From a virus, in the IMG/VR virus record IMGVR_UViG_3300036760_000327, positions 1 through 64,000 of that record: a DNA stretch of 64,000 bases, one strand, 5' to 3'. The notes beneath the pieces were generated by a model, which was not told the origin of the DNA, did no database searches, and worked only from the letters and a program-made list of their open reading frames with translations. Shown here piece after piece: positions 1 to 6,567 of this stretch. The first letter of the stretch is position 1. Each line of letters opens with the position of its first letter. Position numbers and translations under genes: made by a program.

Positions 1-120
1 TTCACTTTCACAATGTCGATTAACCTATCGAAATCATTCATGATTTTTCTATTTGACTTTTCGTTTGTGAAAAGTTAGAATTGTCTCAAATTTGGAAGAA
101 AAGTTTGAGAATTTGAGAAG

Positions 121-436
121 AAAGAAGGTGAAAAGAGAAGTAAAATAATCTAACATTCGTTCCACAATGGGATGACCGCGTATCCCATAGAGTAAACTAT
201 CCAATGCTCTGAATGTAGCCTATACACTACAACGCGTGGAAAGTCAAATCTCCTGTAATGGGATAGCATTTAGACAGGTATGACTAATACAGTCTGTCCG
301 AACAGACTGGCGGAGACGCACCAGGCCGTATATGCCCAATATACGAAAATAACTCGGTAATGTATAGACTATGCCTTGCTATAGGCCCATGTTAGAACTT
401 ATCTGGCCTCTCCATCTTACAAAATGAGAGGTCAAC
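121..436 (+). other. Gene-free structured region upstream of first ORF
   Basis: No convincing reading frame is seen here. The stretch has several clear inverted repeats: an 8-bp pair (181-188 with 258-265) enclosing smaller hairpins, an 8-bp stem with a CCGA loop (290-297 with 302-309), and a 7-bp stem (327-333 with 339-345). It ends in the ribosome site of the gene at 437. It could be a structured leader or an independent small RNA; the sequence alone does not decide. Confidence 0.4.
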
Positions 437-790
437 ATGGATAAGAACATGGTAACTTTAAAAATCGGAAAGACGATTATTCAATGCCGTCCAGAAGACG
501 TGGGAAATATAATGTCTTCAGTTTCTACGGCACCTGTAACCGCGGAAAAGAAATATGAAAAATCTACGGTTATCCATAAGGCAATCCGTAATCTAGAGGC
601 GAACACTCCAGAGGAATTAGTGATTGGTGCTCTAGCCAATAGATCGGGAATCCATACCGTCTTTTCAGGGTTAAATGAAGAATTGAGAAACCGTTTCGGA
701 GCAGATCCCATTGATGTAACTGAAAAGATGATGAATGCCGGTCTTATTAAGGGGCGTCCGGCGAAAAAGGGATTTTGGATCACTAAATAA
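437..790 (+). CDS. Hypothetical protein, 117 aa
   Basis: Unrecognised protein of 117 residues. A good ribosome site (GAGAGGTC) sits just ahead of the ATG. The first 35 residues are beta-like, followed by a Lys/Glu-rich link. The C-terminal half is helix-rich and ends in a short basic beta hairpin (KGRPAKKGFWITK), which resembles a winged-helix type fold; a nucleic-acid-binding role is only a guess. It lies between two stretches rich in inverted repeats and has no close neighbour on its strand. Confidence 0.75.
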   Translation: MDKNMVTLKIGKTIIQCRPEDVGNIMSSVSTAPVTAEKKYEKSTVIHKAIRNLEANTPEELVIGALANRSGIHTVFSGLNEELRNRFGADPIDVTEKMMNAGLIKGRPAKKGFWITK

Positions 791-1440
791 CTTTTCGCAT
801 AAAGCTATCAGTCAATAGCACAATGCGAAAATGGAGAGGTCAAATTGGTTCTAACATGGTTTTTCAGATATAAGAAGTTATAGGTGTTCTTGTATATACT
901 TGTAATAAGGGGTTATAGTTTAAACCTTTGCTATTTCTTATAGAAATGGATAAAACTAAATATATACAAGAGCTTACTAAAATTTCTTATCCGTCTGCCT
1001 CCAGAGTAGAAATAAGTAAGGGCAGAGCAAGAGTGGAAATCTCTTGACTATACTCGTTTGGAACCATTAAGCGAGCTCTTATATAAGTCTCGTTGAACAA
1101 CGGGTTGAGTATAGGTTTCATTTCTGGCTTATTTTGAAAAGGAACGGACACTGATTAAGAAATGGATGGCCTATAATGGAATATATCCTATTCCTAACTT
1201 ATAAACTATATAATGCACCTAATATTATATAGTTAAGTAAGTAACGGCCCAGTTGCGAGAATGTAGACGTTGCTACTTACTGGGTGATGACTGGATAAAT
1301 GAATATTATGACGCATGTCATCATTTACGCCAGTATAAAAGCGCAGACGGGAAAAACTAACCCCGATTGAGACTAAGGGGCAACGAGAGAATGTCGGCCC
1401 GTCGTATGTCATACGGACAGAGCTCTTTCGAGATGAGCAC
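791..1440 (+). ncRNA. Candidate large structured non-coding RNA region
   Basis: About 650 bases with no supported gene but dense base-pairing potential. Visible elements: a two-part hairpin 792-831 (9 bp outer, 5 bp inner); a 13-bp stem 886-898 with 961-973; a bulged 12-bp stem 973-987 with 1008-1020 whose loop 995-999 can pair with 1021-1025, an H-type pseudoknot; a hairpin 1028-1046; an 8-bp stem 1048-1055 with 1107-1114 enclosing two hairpins; an 11-bp hairpin 1204-1234; an 8-bp stem 1236-1243 with 1274-1281; a nested hairpin 1290-1334. AT-rich DNA gives chance stems, but this density and nesting look like a large ornate RNA. Family unknown; a mobile intron is a second option. Strand is inferred from the flanking genes. 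Confidence 0.5.
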
Positions 1441-1478
1441 GTATGTCTTTATCCATTATAAGAATGAGGTCAAATAAC

Positions 1479-1634
1479 ATGACAAAATGGATATATCTTC
1501 TAAAGGTATTTGTTCAGCCAGCCTATGAAGATATTATAATTGGCAAGAACACGAGGCAGAGAGGATACTGGAGCTCTGCTGAAAAGAGAATAACTGGCCG
1601 AGCAGACAACTCGGAAGAGCAAGCCAGTAGTTGA
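1479..1634 (+). CDS. Possible small protein, 51 aa
   Basis: A short frame with an ATG 8 bases after a GAGGTC ribosome-type motif, the same motif that precedes the gene at 437. The product is basic and matches nothing I recognise. The DNA inside it also forms hairpins (1567-1572 with 1624-1629; 5-bp stem around 1598-1614), so it may be part of a structured RNA rather than a gene. Weak call. Confidence 0.3.
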   Translation: MTKWIYLLKVFVQPAYEDIIIGKNTRQRGYWSSAEKRITGRADNSEEQASS

Positions 1635-1678
1635 AGCTGGCATACTATACAATAAATAGGGCGGCCACGAGCTGCTTA

Positions 1679-1756
1679 AACAGATGACGGGGTATGTTCT
1701 TTATGCGGACATACCCCGTTATTCTTATATCTACCACAATTACAATTCCAGCAGAG
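1679..1756 (-). pseudogene. Remnant of an HNH endonuclease C-terminus
   Basis: Read on the minus strand, these bases encode LCWNCNCGRYKNNGVCPHKE. That is nearly the C-terminal zinc motif of the HNH protein at 20594 (LCYNCNLGRQRNNGICPHK). The rest of the HNH domain is not recognisable upstream, so this looks like the surviving tail of a decayed mobile endonuclease. The same DNA contains an 11-bp inverted repeat (1687-1697 with 1709-1719). Confidence 0.55.
1687..1719. repeat. 11-bp perfect inverted repeat (hairpin)
   Basis: Two perfectly complementary 11-base arms (1687-1697 and 1709-1719) separated by 11 bases. No T-run follows on the plus strand, so a simple intrinsic terminator is doubtful. 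Confidence 0.6.
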
Positions 1757-1764
1757 TAGACGAA

Positions 1765-1890
1765 ATGGATAAGTTCCGAGCAGATGGAAAAAGAGATCGC
1801 GCAACCACAGAACTCTTTCTAACTCAAGCTGAAAAAGCTCTAGCAAATGGGGAACGTGCAATTATGGAATTCGTAATTGACGAGAGGTAA
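1765..1890 (+). CDS. Possible small protein, 41 aa
   Basis: Short charged helical product (MDKFRADGKRDRATT...). The frame is open further upstream to 1684, but that part overlaps the HNH remnant, so the ATG at 1765 is preferred. The ribosome site is weak. It ends 4 bases before the next ATG, which supports some reality. Function unknown. Confidence 0.35.
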   Translation: MDKFRADGKRDRATTELFLTQAEKALANGERAIMEFVIDER

Positions 1891-1894
1891 AATT

Positions 1895-2083
1895 ATGTCA
1901 CGCACAATCGCTGATTTACTCAAGAATGAAATAGGAAAAAGACCAATATGGGACTATAGAATATGGGCACCTCTAAGTCTCGACGATGATGCAGAAGTTA
2001 AAATTATTATAGATTTTGGTAAAACAACAATGGAAACGACAGAATGTTATTTTTTAAAAATTGCTAAACCAAAAAAGAGGTGA
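1895..2083 (+). CDS. Hypothetical protein, 62 aa
   Basis: Starts at the ATG after GAGAGG; an earlier in-frame ATG at 1877 lies upstream of that ribosome site and is less likely. The product (MSRTIADLLKNEIGKR...) has a short N-terminal helix and then beta-like segments ending in a basic KPKKR tail. First of a run of closely packed small genes on the plus strand. Not recognised. Confidence 0.65.
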   Translation: MSRTIADLLKNEIGKRPIWDYRIWAPLSLDDDAEVKIIIDFGKTTMETTECYFLKIAKPKKR

Positions 2084-2088
2084 TCGGA

Positions 2089-2316
2089 ATGAGGCCCTAT
2101 CATATCGCGTGTAACAGTACAAATCTAAGCACGGTTAAAATTAACAAAGGACATAGGACTATTATATTTGATAAATGTGAATACTGCAATAGAATTATTG
2201 AATCCCATGAAATAAATAGTTCAAGAATTTTATTTTATAAAGCTATATCAAATATAAAATCTCGTCCTCAATCTGGGGACATGGCCAAAATGATTATTAG
2301 ATCCTATAAAAATTAA
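2089..2316 (+). CDS. Small Cys-pair protein, 75 aa
   Basis: Start chosen at the ATG 8 bases after GAGG; an in-frame GTG at 2080 is inside the ribosome site. One CxxC (KCEYCNRIIESHE) suggests a half zinc ribbon. Function unknown. It follows the previous gene directly and is part of the early small-gene array. Confidence 0.65.
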   Translation: MRPYHIACNSTNLSTVKINKGHRTIIFDKCEYCNRIIESHEINSSRILFYKAISNIKSRPQSGDMAKMIIRSYKN

Positions 2317-2331
2317 AAATTGGAGAGTGAT

Positions 2332-2538
2332 GTGGAAAATATGTTGAAAGAATATGAAGCCGAGGCAACGGATCTTAAGGAAGCTCTTAAAAGATTTACG
2401 GGAATGACTATAAAAGAAGCCCAAAATTATGGATGGGGCGAAAAAGAGGATAGATTACAGGGTAGATTATGGATATTAGGGTACAAGATAACTGATCTTA
2501 AGAATAAAATATCTAAAAATGAAAAACCGATGGATTAA
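2332..2538 (+). CDS. Small helical protein, 68 aa
   Basis: The GTG at 2332 has a GGAG 6-7 bases upstream, so it is preferred over the TTG at 2320 or the ATG at 2341. The product is acidic, mostly helical and could form a coiled coil (Leu-rich, ...LKEYEAEATDLKEALKRF...). Not recognised. Its end overlaps the start of the next gene by 20 bases. Confidence 0.6.
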   Translation: MENMLKEYEAEATDLKEALKRFTGMTIKEAQNYGWGEKEDRLQGRLWILGYKITDLKNKISKNEKPMD

Positions 2539-2716
2539 ATCTTGGGCTCATAAATGGACTGAGTGTAGATTCTGCCATAGAAATGTATATAAGGGAGAGT
2601 TAGTGTGGAAACTTACAGGAACTATATCCCCGTACTATATATGTAACGTATGCAAAAGAAAGGAGAAATTGAAGAATGAAAAATTTCATTATAACAAGCT
2701 GGACAAATTTCCATGA
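2519..2716 (+). CDS. Zinc-ribbon-like small protein, 65 aa
   Basis: Two CxxC pairs (CRFC about residue 16-19 and CNVC about residue 42-45) with the spacing of a small treble-clef or zinc ribbon. Basic ends. No good ribosome site, so expression probably depends on coupling to the overlapping upstream gene. Its tail overlaps the start of the next small gene. Confidence 0.5.
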   Translation: MKNRWIKSWAHKWTECRFCHRNVYKGELVWKLTGTISPYYICNVCKRKEKLKNEKFHYNKLDKFP

Positions 2717-2825
2717 AAATGAAAGATGGGAAGTTGAGGCCGAGTCTTTAGAAGAAGCGCAAAAGATTGCTTTAGAGGAGTTCAATATAACAGTTGAAGA
2801 AGTTCCAGAAAAAGAAATAGTATGA
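2676..2825 (+). CDS. Small DpnD/PcfM-like protein, 49 aa
   Basis: Short gene with a strong AAGGAG ribosome site and an ATGA overlap with the next gene. The product has the pattern WEVEAESLEEAQKIALEEF, which resembles the short DpnD/PcfM-type domain (beta strand, then a helix starting E-A-E-S-x-E-E-A). That family has no settled biochemical function. The gene overlaps the tail of the zinc-ribbon frame before it, which weakens that frame slightly. Confidence 0.65.
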   Translation: MKNFIITSWTNFHENERWEVEAESLEEAQKIALEEFNITVEEVPEKEIV

Positions 2826-3046
2826 GAGAAAATAGAAAGCGTGAACTATCCAGAGTCATGGAAAAAGGCGCACAAATTGATAATGAACTCGTATCCAAAT
2901 GCGCTTATTATCCCTTGTTCCGTTTCTGTAAATTTGTTGATAAGAAAACTGGCGATCTAATTGTCGGCCAGCAATTAGTATGCAAAAATTGTTCTATAAT
3001 AGAGCCTAATTTAAGGTGTAAGCACAGTAGTATCTTGTCATGGTAA
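2822..3046 (+). CDS. Small Cys-rich protein, 74 aa
   Basis: Starts at an ATG overlapping the previous stop (ATGA), which indicates translational coupling. Cys at several places including CKNC and RCKH near the C-terminus suggest metal binding. Looks like a small phage zinc protein of unknown role. Confidence 0.6.
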   Translation: MRENRKRELSRVMEKGAQIDNELVSKCAYYPLFRFCKFVDKKTGDLIVGQQLVCKNCSIIEPNLRCKHSSILSW

Positions 3047-3058
3047 AGGATAAATATA

Positions 3059-3259
3059 ATGAATATTAATAAACTTCAACTTATTAATTGTATATGCCAT
3101 AATGGTTATAAAGAAACGATCAATTCAATTATACATATTCCTCCTAAAATTGTTAACGAATACGCTGGCGCTTTTATAGTGAGCAATGGTTCTATCCAGT
3201 TAGCCAGAATAATGCAATTTATTAGAAAAGAAGACGGGACAATTATTAAAATAAAATGA
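3059..3259 (+). CDS. Hypothetical protein, 66 aa
   Basis: Preceded by AAAGGA. Contains a CxCH near residue 11 and beta-like segments. Its stop overlaps the start of the next gene (ATGA), so both are likely on one transcript. Not recognised. Confidence 0.6.
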   Translation: MNINKLQLINCICHNGYKETINSIIHIPPKIVNEYAGAFIVSNGSIQLARIMQFIRKEDGTIIKIK

Positions 3260-3549
3260 ACCATTTAAATGCGAAAGAGAAAATCGGGGATGTCTATGTT
3301 ATTCATTTTGATAAAAAATACTACCATTGTCTTCATTATATAGGATTCACACAAATTGGTATAAATAATAGATTGTATTTACATAAAACAAATCGTGGAG
3401 CAGCTTTATTAAAGGCTGTTAATAGAGCAGGCATTGACTACAAGATAACTTTATGTTTTAAAAATGTTCCTCAATCATTTGAATTTAAATTGAAACGTCA
3501 AAAGAAAGCAAGTAATATATGTCCGTTATGTAAACAAAGGAGGCTATAA
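3256..3549 (+). CDS. GIY-YIG-like nuclease domain protein, 97 aa
   Basis: The protein begins with the GIY-YIG order of elements: GDVYVIHF (GIY strand), HYIGFT (YIG), then NRLYLH (the Arg position) and GAALLKAV, followed by a helix with a possible catalytic Glu (SFEFKLKRQK). It ends in a zinc knuckle, CPLCKQRRL. Such small GIY-YIG proteins in phages cut DNA as homing or repair-like nucleases. The length is close to a minimal domain. Translationally coupled to the gene before it. The exact target is unknown. Confidence 0.65.
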   Translation: MNHLNAKEKIGDVYVIHFDKKYYHCLHYIGFTQIGINNRLYLHKTNRGAALLKAVNRAGIDYKITLCFKNVPQSFEFKLKRQKKASNICPLCKQRRL

Positions 3550-3551
3550 AA

Positions 3552-3728
3552 ATGGAAAAATTTACTGTCTTTTATGATCAAATAGATAGAATAAATTATC
3601 AGATTTTAGCAAAAGATGAAACGGAGGCAATTTTAAAAGCGAATGAAATATATAAAAGAAAGATAGATATTCCTGACGGTTATGTTCAAGCAGGATGGAT
3701 TTCAGAAAGTGATGGCGAAAATAAATAG
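3552..3728 (+). CDS. Small DpnD/PcfM-like protein, 58 aa
   Basis: Strong AGGAGG ribosome site 8 bases before the ATG. The central part (ILAKDETEAILKANEIY) follows the same strand-helix pattern as the gene at 2676, so the two may be distant relatives of the DpnD/PcfM-type group. No known activity. Confidence 0.6.
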   Translation: MEKFTVFYDQIDRINYQILAKDETEAILKANEIYKRKIDIPDGYVQAGWISESDGENK

Positions 3729-3744
3729 AAAGAAAGAGGATAAA

Positions 3745-4002
3745 ATGAAAATAACAGAAGTTAATTTTGGTCCTATGTTTAATGCTAGCACTGATAAACA
3801 TCCGGTAATAGTCCCTACTGGAAAAGTTACAATATCAGATTGCTATGATGAGAAGGAGCCTCGTCCATATGGAAGATTTCTGGTTAATGTGCACGTTAAT
3901 GTTGGAAGGGATTATAGAGTTATTCAAATTACTGAAAAGAATTATGCTAATCCTATAATAGTAGGTGGGATTGATTGTACGCCATATTTAAATGGAGCAT
4001 AA
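3745..4002 (+). CDS. Hypothetical protein, 85 aa
   Basis: The start is the ATG after AAAGAGGA; the frame is open further upstream but overlaps the previous gene. The product is rich in beta strands (KVTISDCYD..., RFLVNVHVNVG) and Pro/Asn turns. Not recognised. Confidence 0.65.
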   Translation: MKITEVNFGPMFNASTDKHPVIVPTGKVTISDCYDEKEPRPYGRFLVNVHVNVGRDYRVIQITEKNYANPIIVGGIDCTPYLNGA

Positions 4003-4080
4003 GCAAGGAAGCTATACCTTATTTAATTAATACTATGTATAAGGAGAAGAAAATTAAACCTTGGAGGGAAGGAGAAAAAA

Positions 4081-4320
4081 ATGAAGTTTAAATTAAAAAC
4101 TTCTGGCTATTTTTACAAAGATGAGGACAAGGAAAAACTATTGAAACTGGGGTTTAAATTTGATCCTTATATATTTAAGGAATATAGATGGACTAAAAAA
4201 GATAATGTACCAGAAATAGAAATAAATTCCCTTAATGAGTTGGTTAAATTTATGGAAGAATGGGGAGATTTAATTTTATCCCCCAACGCAATAGAAATTT
4301 ATGATAACTATAGAGAATAA
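4081..4320 (+). CDS. Hypothetical protein, 79 aa
   Basis: Strong purine-rich ribosome site (GGGAAGGAG). The product opens with a strand and the pattern YFYKDEDKEKLLKLGFKF, a small strand-helix-strand arrangement, then an acidic helix. Not recognised. Confidence 0.65.
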   Translation: MKFKLKTSGYFYKDEDKEKLLKLGFKFDPYIFKEYRWTKKDNVPEIEINSLNELVKFMEEWGDLILSPNAIEIYDNYRE

Positions 4321-4327
4321 AACGATA

Positions 4328-4364
4328 ATAAAAGGAGCTAATATGAAAAATAATAGAAAATATA
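4328..4364 (+). repeat. 37-bp direct repeat, copy 1
   Basis: Covers the ribosome site and first codons of the membrane-protein gene at 4343. An exact second copy lies at 6309-6345 in front of a dead frame, which indicates duplication or recombination between the two sites. Confidence 0.85.
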
Positions 4365-4501
4365 GTGATGATATTGGATGGAATATTATAGGTTGGATAG
4401 CTGAACGAGTATTTCCTTATCTGCTTCTTGCTGTGATAGGAATATTCTCGTTATTAATAATAGGAATGGCAATAAAATTAATATTAATTCTAATACATTA
4501 A
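4343..4501 (+). CDS. Small single-pass membrane protein, 52 aa
   Basis: Starts at the ATG after AAAGGAGC. A charged N-terminus (MKNNRKYSDD) is followed by one long hydrophobic segment (about residues 18-50, with WIAERVFPYLLLAVIGI), so one or two membrane passes are expected. Phage role unknown. Its first codons lie in a 37-bp sequence repeated at 6309. Confidence 0.6.
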   Translation: MKNNRKYSDDIGWNIIGWIAERVFPYLLLAVIGIFSLLIIGMAIKLILILIH

Positions 4502-4525
4502 ATAATATAAAAGAAAGGAGGTTAG

Positions 4526-4729
4526 ATGAATACTGAAAAAATTATAGAAATTGCAACTCAATGGACTGAAAATCCGCCCTCCCAATTAAGAAATGCTACT
4601 GACTTAAGGATTTGTAAGAATGCAATTTTGTTGCTGTCGTATCGTGGTCTTTCTTCAGGGCTAACCCAGAAGGAGCGAGTTAACCTAAATATTTTGGTTG
4701 GTTTAAGAAAGGAGGAATTACGAAAATAG
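4526..4729 (+). CDS. Hypothetical protein, 67 aa
   Basis: Very strong ribosome site AAAGGAGG. Helical, mildly basic protein. Its last codons (KEELRK, then TAG) contain an internal AGGAGG, and the stop overlaps the open frame of the following repeat protein in the -1 register. It may therefore be the zero-frame part of a -1 frameshift product. Function unknown. Confidence 0.65.
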   Translation: MNTEKIIEIATQWTENPPSQLRNATDLRICKNAILLLSYRGLSSGLTQKERVNLNILVGLRKEELRK

Positions 4730-5550
4730 ATATTATAAATTCCGTTGAAGAACTAGAAGTTTTTAAAGATTATCAAAACAGAAAGATCTCATTCAAAGGA
4801 TCAGTCAAGTTTAATTGCCCAGTTTATCTTAAAGATGACTGGTCAATAAAGGCTGAGGGATTCATTACTACCACAAAATTCATTGATATAGGAGGATTCA
4901 TTGATATAGAAAGATTCATCAGGGCCGGAGGATCCATTAGAGCGAGAAAGCACATTAAGGCTGGAGAATACATTGATATAGAAGGATTCATTAAAACCGA
5001 AAAATACATCAAGACCGAAGGATTCATTAGGGCCGGAGAGAGCATTGAGGCTGGAGGATCAGTTAGGGCGAGAAAACACATTAAGACTGGAGGGCACATT
5101 AAGGCTGGAGAGGGCATTGAAACCGAAGAGGGCATTGAGGCTAGAAGGTATATTGAAGCTGGAGAGCACATTAAGGCTGAGGAGAGCATTGAGGCTGGAG
5201 GATTCATTAAGGCTGGAGAAGGCATTTACGCAGGGAAGTTCATTAAAGCTGGAGAATACATTTTTTCCTTTAATTTTGATATTTCAGCTAAATGGATTTC
5301 TACCAAAACTCTCCCGTTCTATCGAAAATTTTGGTCTGAAATGATTCCTCTAAAAAAGTGGAGATCAATGATTCTCGATAATGACATTTGTTGGAATACT
5401 TTCAGAAATCTTCCTTCGTTTAAAGAAAAACAGGAAATTGTAAATTGGAAGGGATGGCACTGGATTTTAAAAGGTCAACTCGAATGTTTTTTTAGATTAA
5501 AGGATCAATTTAAACCAAAAAGCAACGATGAGACAAAAATTATAAGTTAG
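4726..5550 (+). CDS. Hexapeptide-repeat (bactofilin-like beta-helix) protein without a canonical start
   Basis: An open frame of about 274 codons runs from 4684 to 5550 with no ATG, GTG, TTG or CTG before the repeats; the first in-frame ATG is at 5341. About 22 six-residue units of the type x-I-(K/E/R)-A-G-(E/G) fill residues 40-180, the pattern of a right-handed beta helix as in bactofilins. A Trp-rich globular tail of about 90 residues follows. An AGGAGG at 4710-4715 lies 10 bases before ATA at 4726, which overlaps the TAG of the preceding gene. Translation could start at ATA, or a -1 slip at AAA-TAG could fuse it to the gene at 4526; the upstream Shine-Dalgarno-like site is typical of bacterial -1 frameshifting. 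A decayed start cannot be excluded. Confidence 0.6.
   Translation: MDIINSVEELEVFKDYQNRKISFKGSVKFNCPVYLKDDWSIKAEGFITTTKFIDIGGFIDIERFIRAGGSIRARKHIKAGEYIDIEGFIKTEKYIKTEGFIRAGESIEAGGSVRARKHIKTGGHIKAGEGIETEEGIEARRYIEAGEHIKAEESIEAGGFIKAGEGIYAGKFIKAGEYIFSFNFDISAKWISTKTLPFYRKFWSEMIPLKKWRSMILDNDICWNTFRNLPSFKEKQEIVNWKGWHWILKGQLECFFRLKDQFKPKSNDETKIIS
4842..5262 (+). repeat. Tandem 18-bp repeat region encoding hexapeptides
   Basis: About 22 degenerate 18-base units (core GGA-GGA-TTC-ATT-AAG-GCT) encode the hexapeptide beta-helix. Opposite-strand frames here are shadows of the repeat. Confidence 0.8.
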
Positions 5551-5614
5551 CGATGAAAGACGGGAAGCAAAAGGAACCCAGTTACTGGTATTAAATTTTA
5601 AAGGAGAAAGCAAA

Positions 5615-5770
5615 ATGATAAAAAGAGTCCGCCAATGGAAACAGGACATCAACGGAAAAACTCAAGAGGATAAAAGTGTCATTGTACTTAGTTTAGGACG
5701 AGAGCGGAGTTTGGTAATTCGTAAGAAACCTTTCAAGATAAGTTACCATACTTTCGCGGGATGTGCTTAA
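5615..5770 (+). CDS. Small basic protein, 51 aa
   Basis: Short frame with an AAGGAG ribosome site and an ATG. The product (MIKRVRQWKQDINGK...) is basic and beta-rich. Not recognised. It fills the gap between the repeat protein and the next small genes. Confidence 0.55.
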   Translation: MIKRVRQWKQDINGKTQEDKSVIVLSLGRERSLVIRKKPFKISYHTFAGCA

Positions 5771-5796
5771 TCTTTATAAAAAAGGAAGTAATAAAA

Positions 5797-5904
5797 ATGA
5801 ATAAAAGAATAACGAAAAAGATTTTGAAATTACAGGATAAATTAAATTATTCAAAGACTCAAATTGAAAGAGCAAAGAAAATTTTGAAAAAGGAGAAAGA
5901 TTAA
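5797..5904 (+). CDS. Small basic helical peptide, 35 aa
   Basis: AAAGGAAG precedes the ATG. A Lys-rich amphipathic helix of 35 residues (MNKRITKKILKLQDK...). Too short for any family assignment; supported by the ribosome site and tight packing with the next gene. Confidence 0.4.
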   Translation: MNKRITKKILKLQDKLNYSKTQIERAKKILKKEKD

Positions 5905-5909
5905 ATAGA

Positions 5910-6149
5910 ATGAAATTTGCTGGTAGAGATAAAAGAAACGAAGAAATAAAATATAATGATTTTAAAACTATAATCCATTTCTATTATCCTGAAACTGATA
6001 CTAGATGGATTTCTTTCTCGTCTGAATTGCCTACGTCTATACTAGATCAGATAGTAGATCATAATGAGTATGGGAATGAATTTATTAAAATAATAATATC
6101 TATAAAAAGGAAAGAAAAGGATGGAGAAAAATATGAAAAGAGTATTTGA
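5910..6149 (+). CDS. Hypothetical protein, 79 aa
   Basis: Starts at the ATG just after the previous stop, with AAGGAG about 15 bases upstream. Beta-rich centre (IIHFYYPETDTRWISFSS) and a Lys-rich tail. Not recognised. The ribosome site of the broken membrane gene at 6133 lies in its 3' end. Confidence 0.6.
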   Translation: MKFAGRDKRNEEIKYNDFKTIIHFYYPETDTRWISFSSELPTSILDQIVDHNEYGNEFIKIIISIKRKEKDGEKYEKSI

Positions 6150-6312
6150 GGTCACATCTTTAATTTTAACGCTGATTGGCTCTATCTGGTTTTAGGGATG
6201 ATTATGGTCTCTAAGTTCTGCACAATGGTATCAAGTATGTATTGCCTTTAGTAGCATTATTACAGCTATCGCATTAATTGCCTGTATTGGAATTGTTGCA
6301 ATTAAAAAATAA
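6133..6312 (+). pseudogene. Broken small two-pass membrane protein
   Basis: One frame from ATG 6133 to TAA 6312 encodes two hydrophobic segments (VFEVTSLILTLIGSIWF, and SSIITAIALIACIGIVAI) separated by an in-frame TAG and TGA two codons apart. With both stops removed it would be a normal 59-residue two-helix membrane protein. TAG and TGA end other genes in the window, so recoding is not supported and the gene looks dead, or a short indel lies at this point. Confidence 0.5.
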
Positions 6313-6345
6313 AAGGAGCTAATATGAAAAATAATAGAAAATATA
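6309..6345 (+). repeat. 37-bp direct repeat, copy 2
   Basis: Exact copy of 4328-4364, including the ribosome site and the first codons MKNNRKY. Here the frame runs into an unrelated sequence and stops after 23 codons, so this copy is a non-functional fragment. Confidence 0.85.
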
Positions 6346-6444
6346 ATATGTATTCTGATTTCCCCCCTACAACCCCCCGGTCTAGATCATTATGATCTAT
6401 ATTATAATTTATATTATCTATTTCGTTTCACTCATATATAATAT

Positions 6445-6466
6445 AAATAGCGGAAACCCGCTATTT
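6445..6466. terminator. Putative intrinsic terminator hairpin
   Basis: Perfect 9-bp stem (6445-6453 with 6458-6466) with a 4-base loop, in the gene-poor stretch 6313-6567. It overlaps a TTTGTGACAAA palindrome at its 3' arm, so it may combine termination with a regulatory site. The T-run is modest on either side. Confidence 0.5.
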
Positions 6467-6474
6467 GTGACAAA
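6464..6474. promoter_or_regulatory. TTTGTGACAAA palindrome (half of the promoter motif)
   Basis: Same palindromic core as the four full promoter motifs but without the TACTATTAATATA part at the usual distance. Followed by AATATTTTTA, as at 7478. Possibly an operator for the downstream secreted-protein gene. Confidence 0.4.
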
Positions 6475-6488
6475 ATATTTTTAGATAA

Positions 6489-6536
6489 TTTTAAATAGAA
6501 GATAAACAAATCGTAAAAGATTAATATTTACAAGTA
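6489..6536 (+). repeat. 48-bp direct repeat, copy 1 (contains a gene-end relic)
   Basis: Matches 11481-11528 with one difference. At 11481 the first bases are the last codons of the ATP-grasp gene (FLNRR stop). Here the same codons stand alone (ILNRR stop) in non-coding DNA, so this copy carries a relic of an ATP-grasp gene end. Confidence 0.8.
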
Positions 6537-6567
6537 GATAAAACAATATTTTAAAAAGGAAGCCAAA

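Noticed and set aside
791-1440. Group I intron
   Set aside because: HNH relic nearby and strong pairing made this tempting, but I could not find a convincing P/Q/R/S core or split exon, so it is left as unclassified RNA.
1567-1629. Third copy of the cloverleaf-like RNA or a tRNA
   Set aside because: An outer 6-bp stem and a 7-base loop hairpin are present, but the shared outer-stem sequences are absent and position 33 is not T.
4824-5225. Minus-strand frame opposite the hexapeptide repeats
   Set aside because: Pro/Ser/Met-rich shadow of the repeat; no ribosome site and wrong strand for the operon.
6133-6312. Stop-codon recoding (TAG and TGA read as amino acids), suggested by internal stops here, at 55595 and at 21039
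   Set aside because: Many intact genes in the window end in TAG, TGA and TAA at expected places, and no suppressor tRNA is visible; local mutations explain the cases better.
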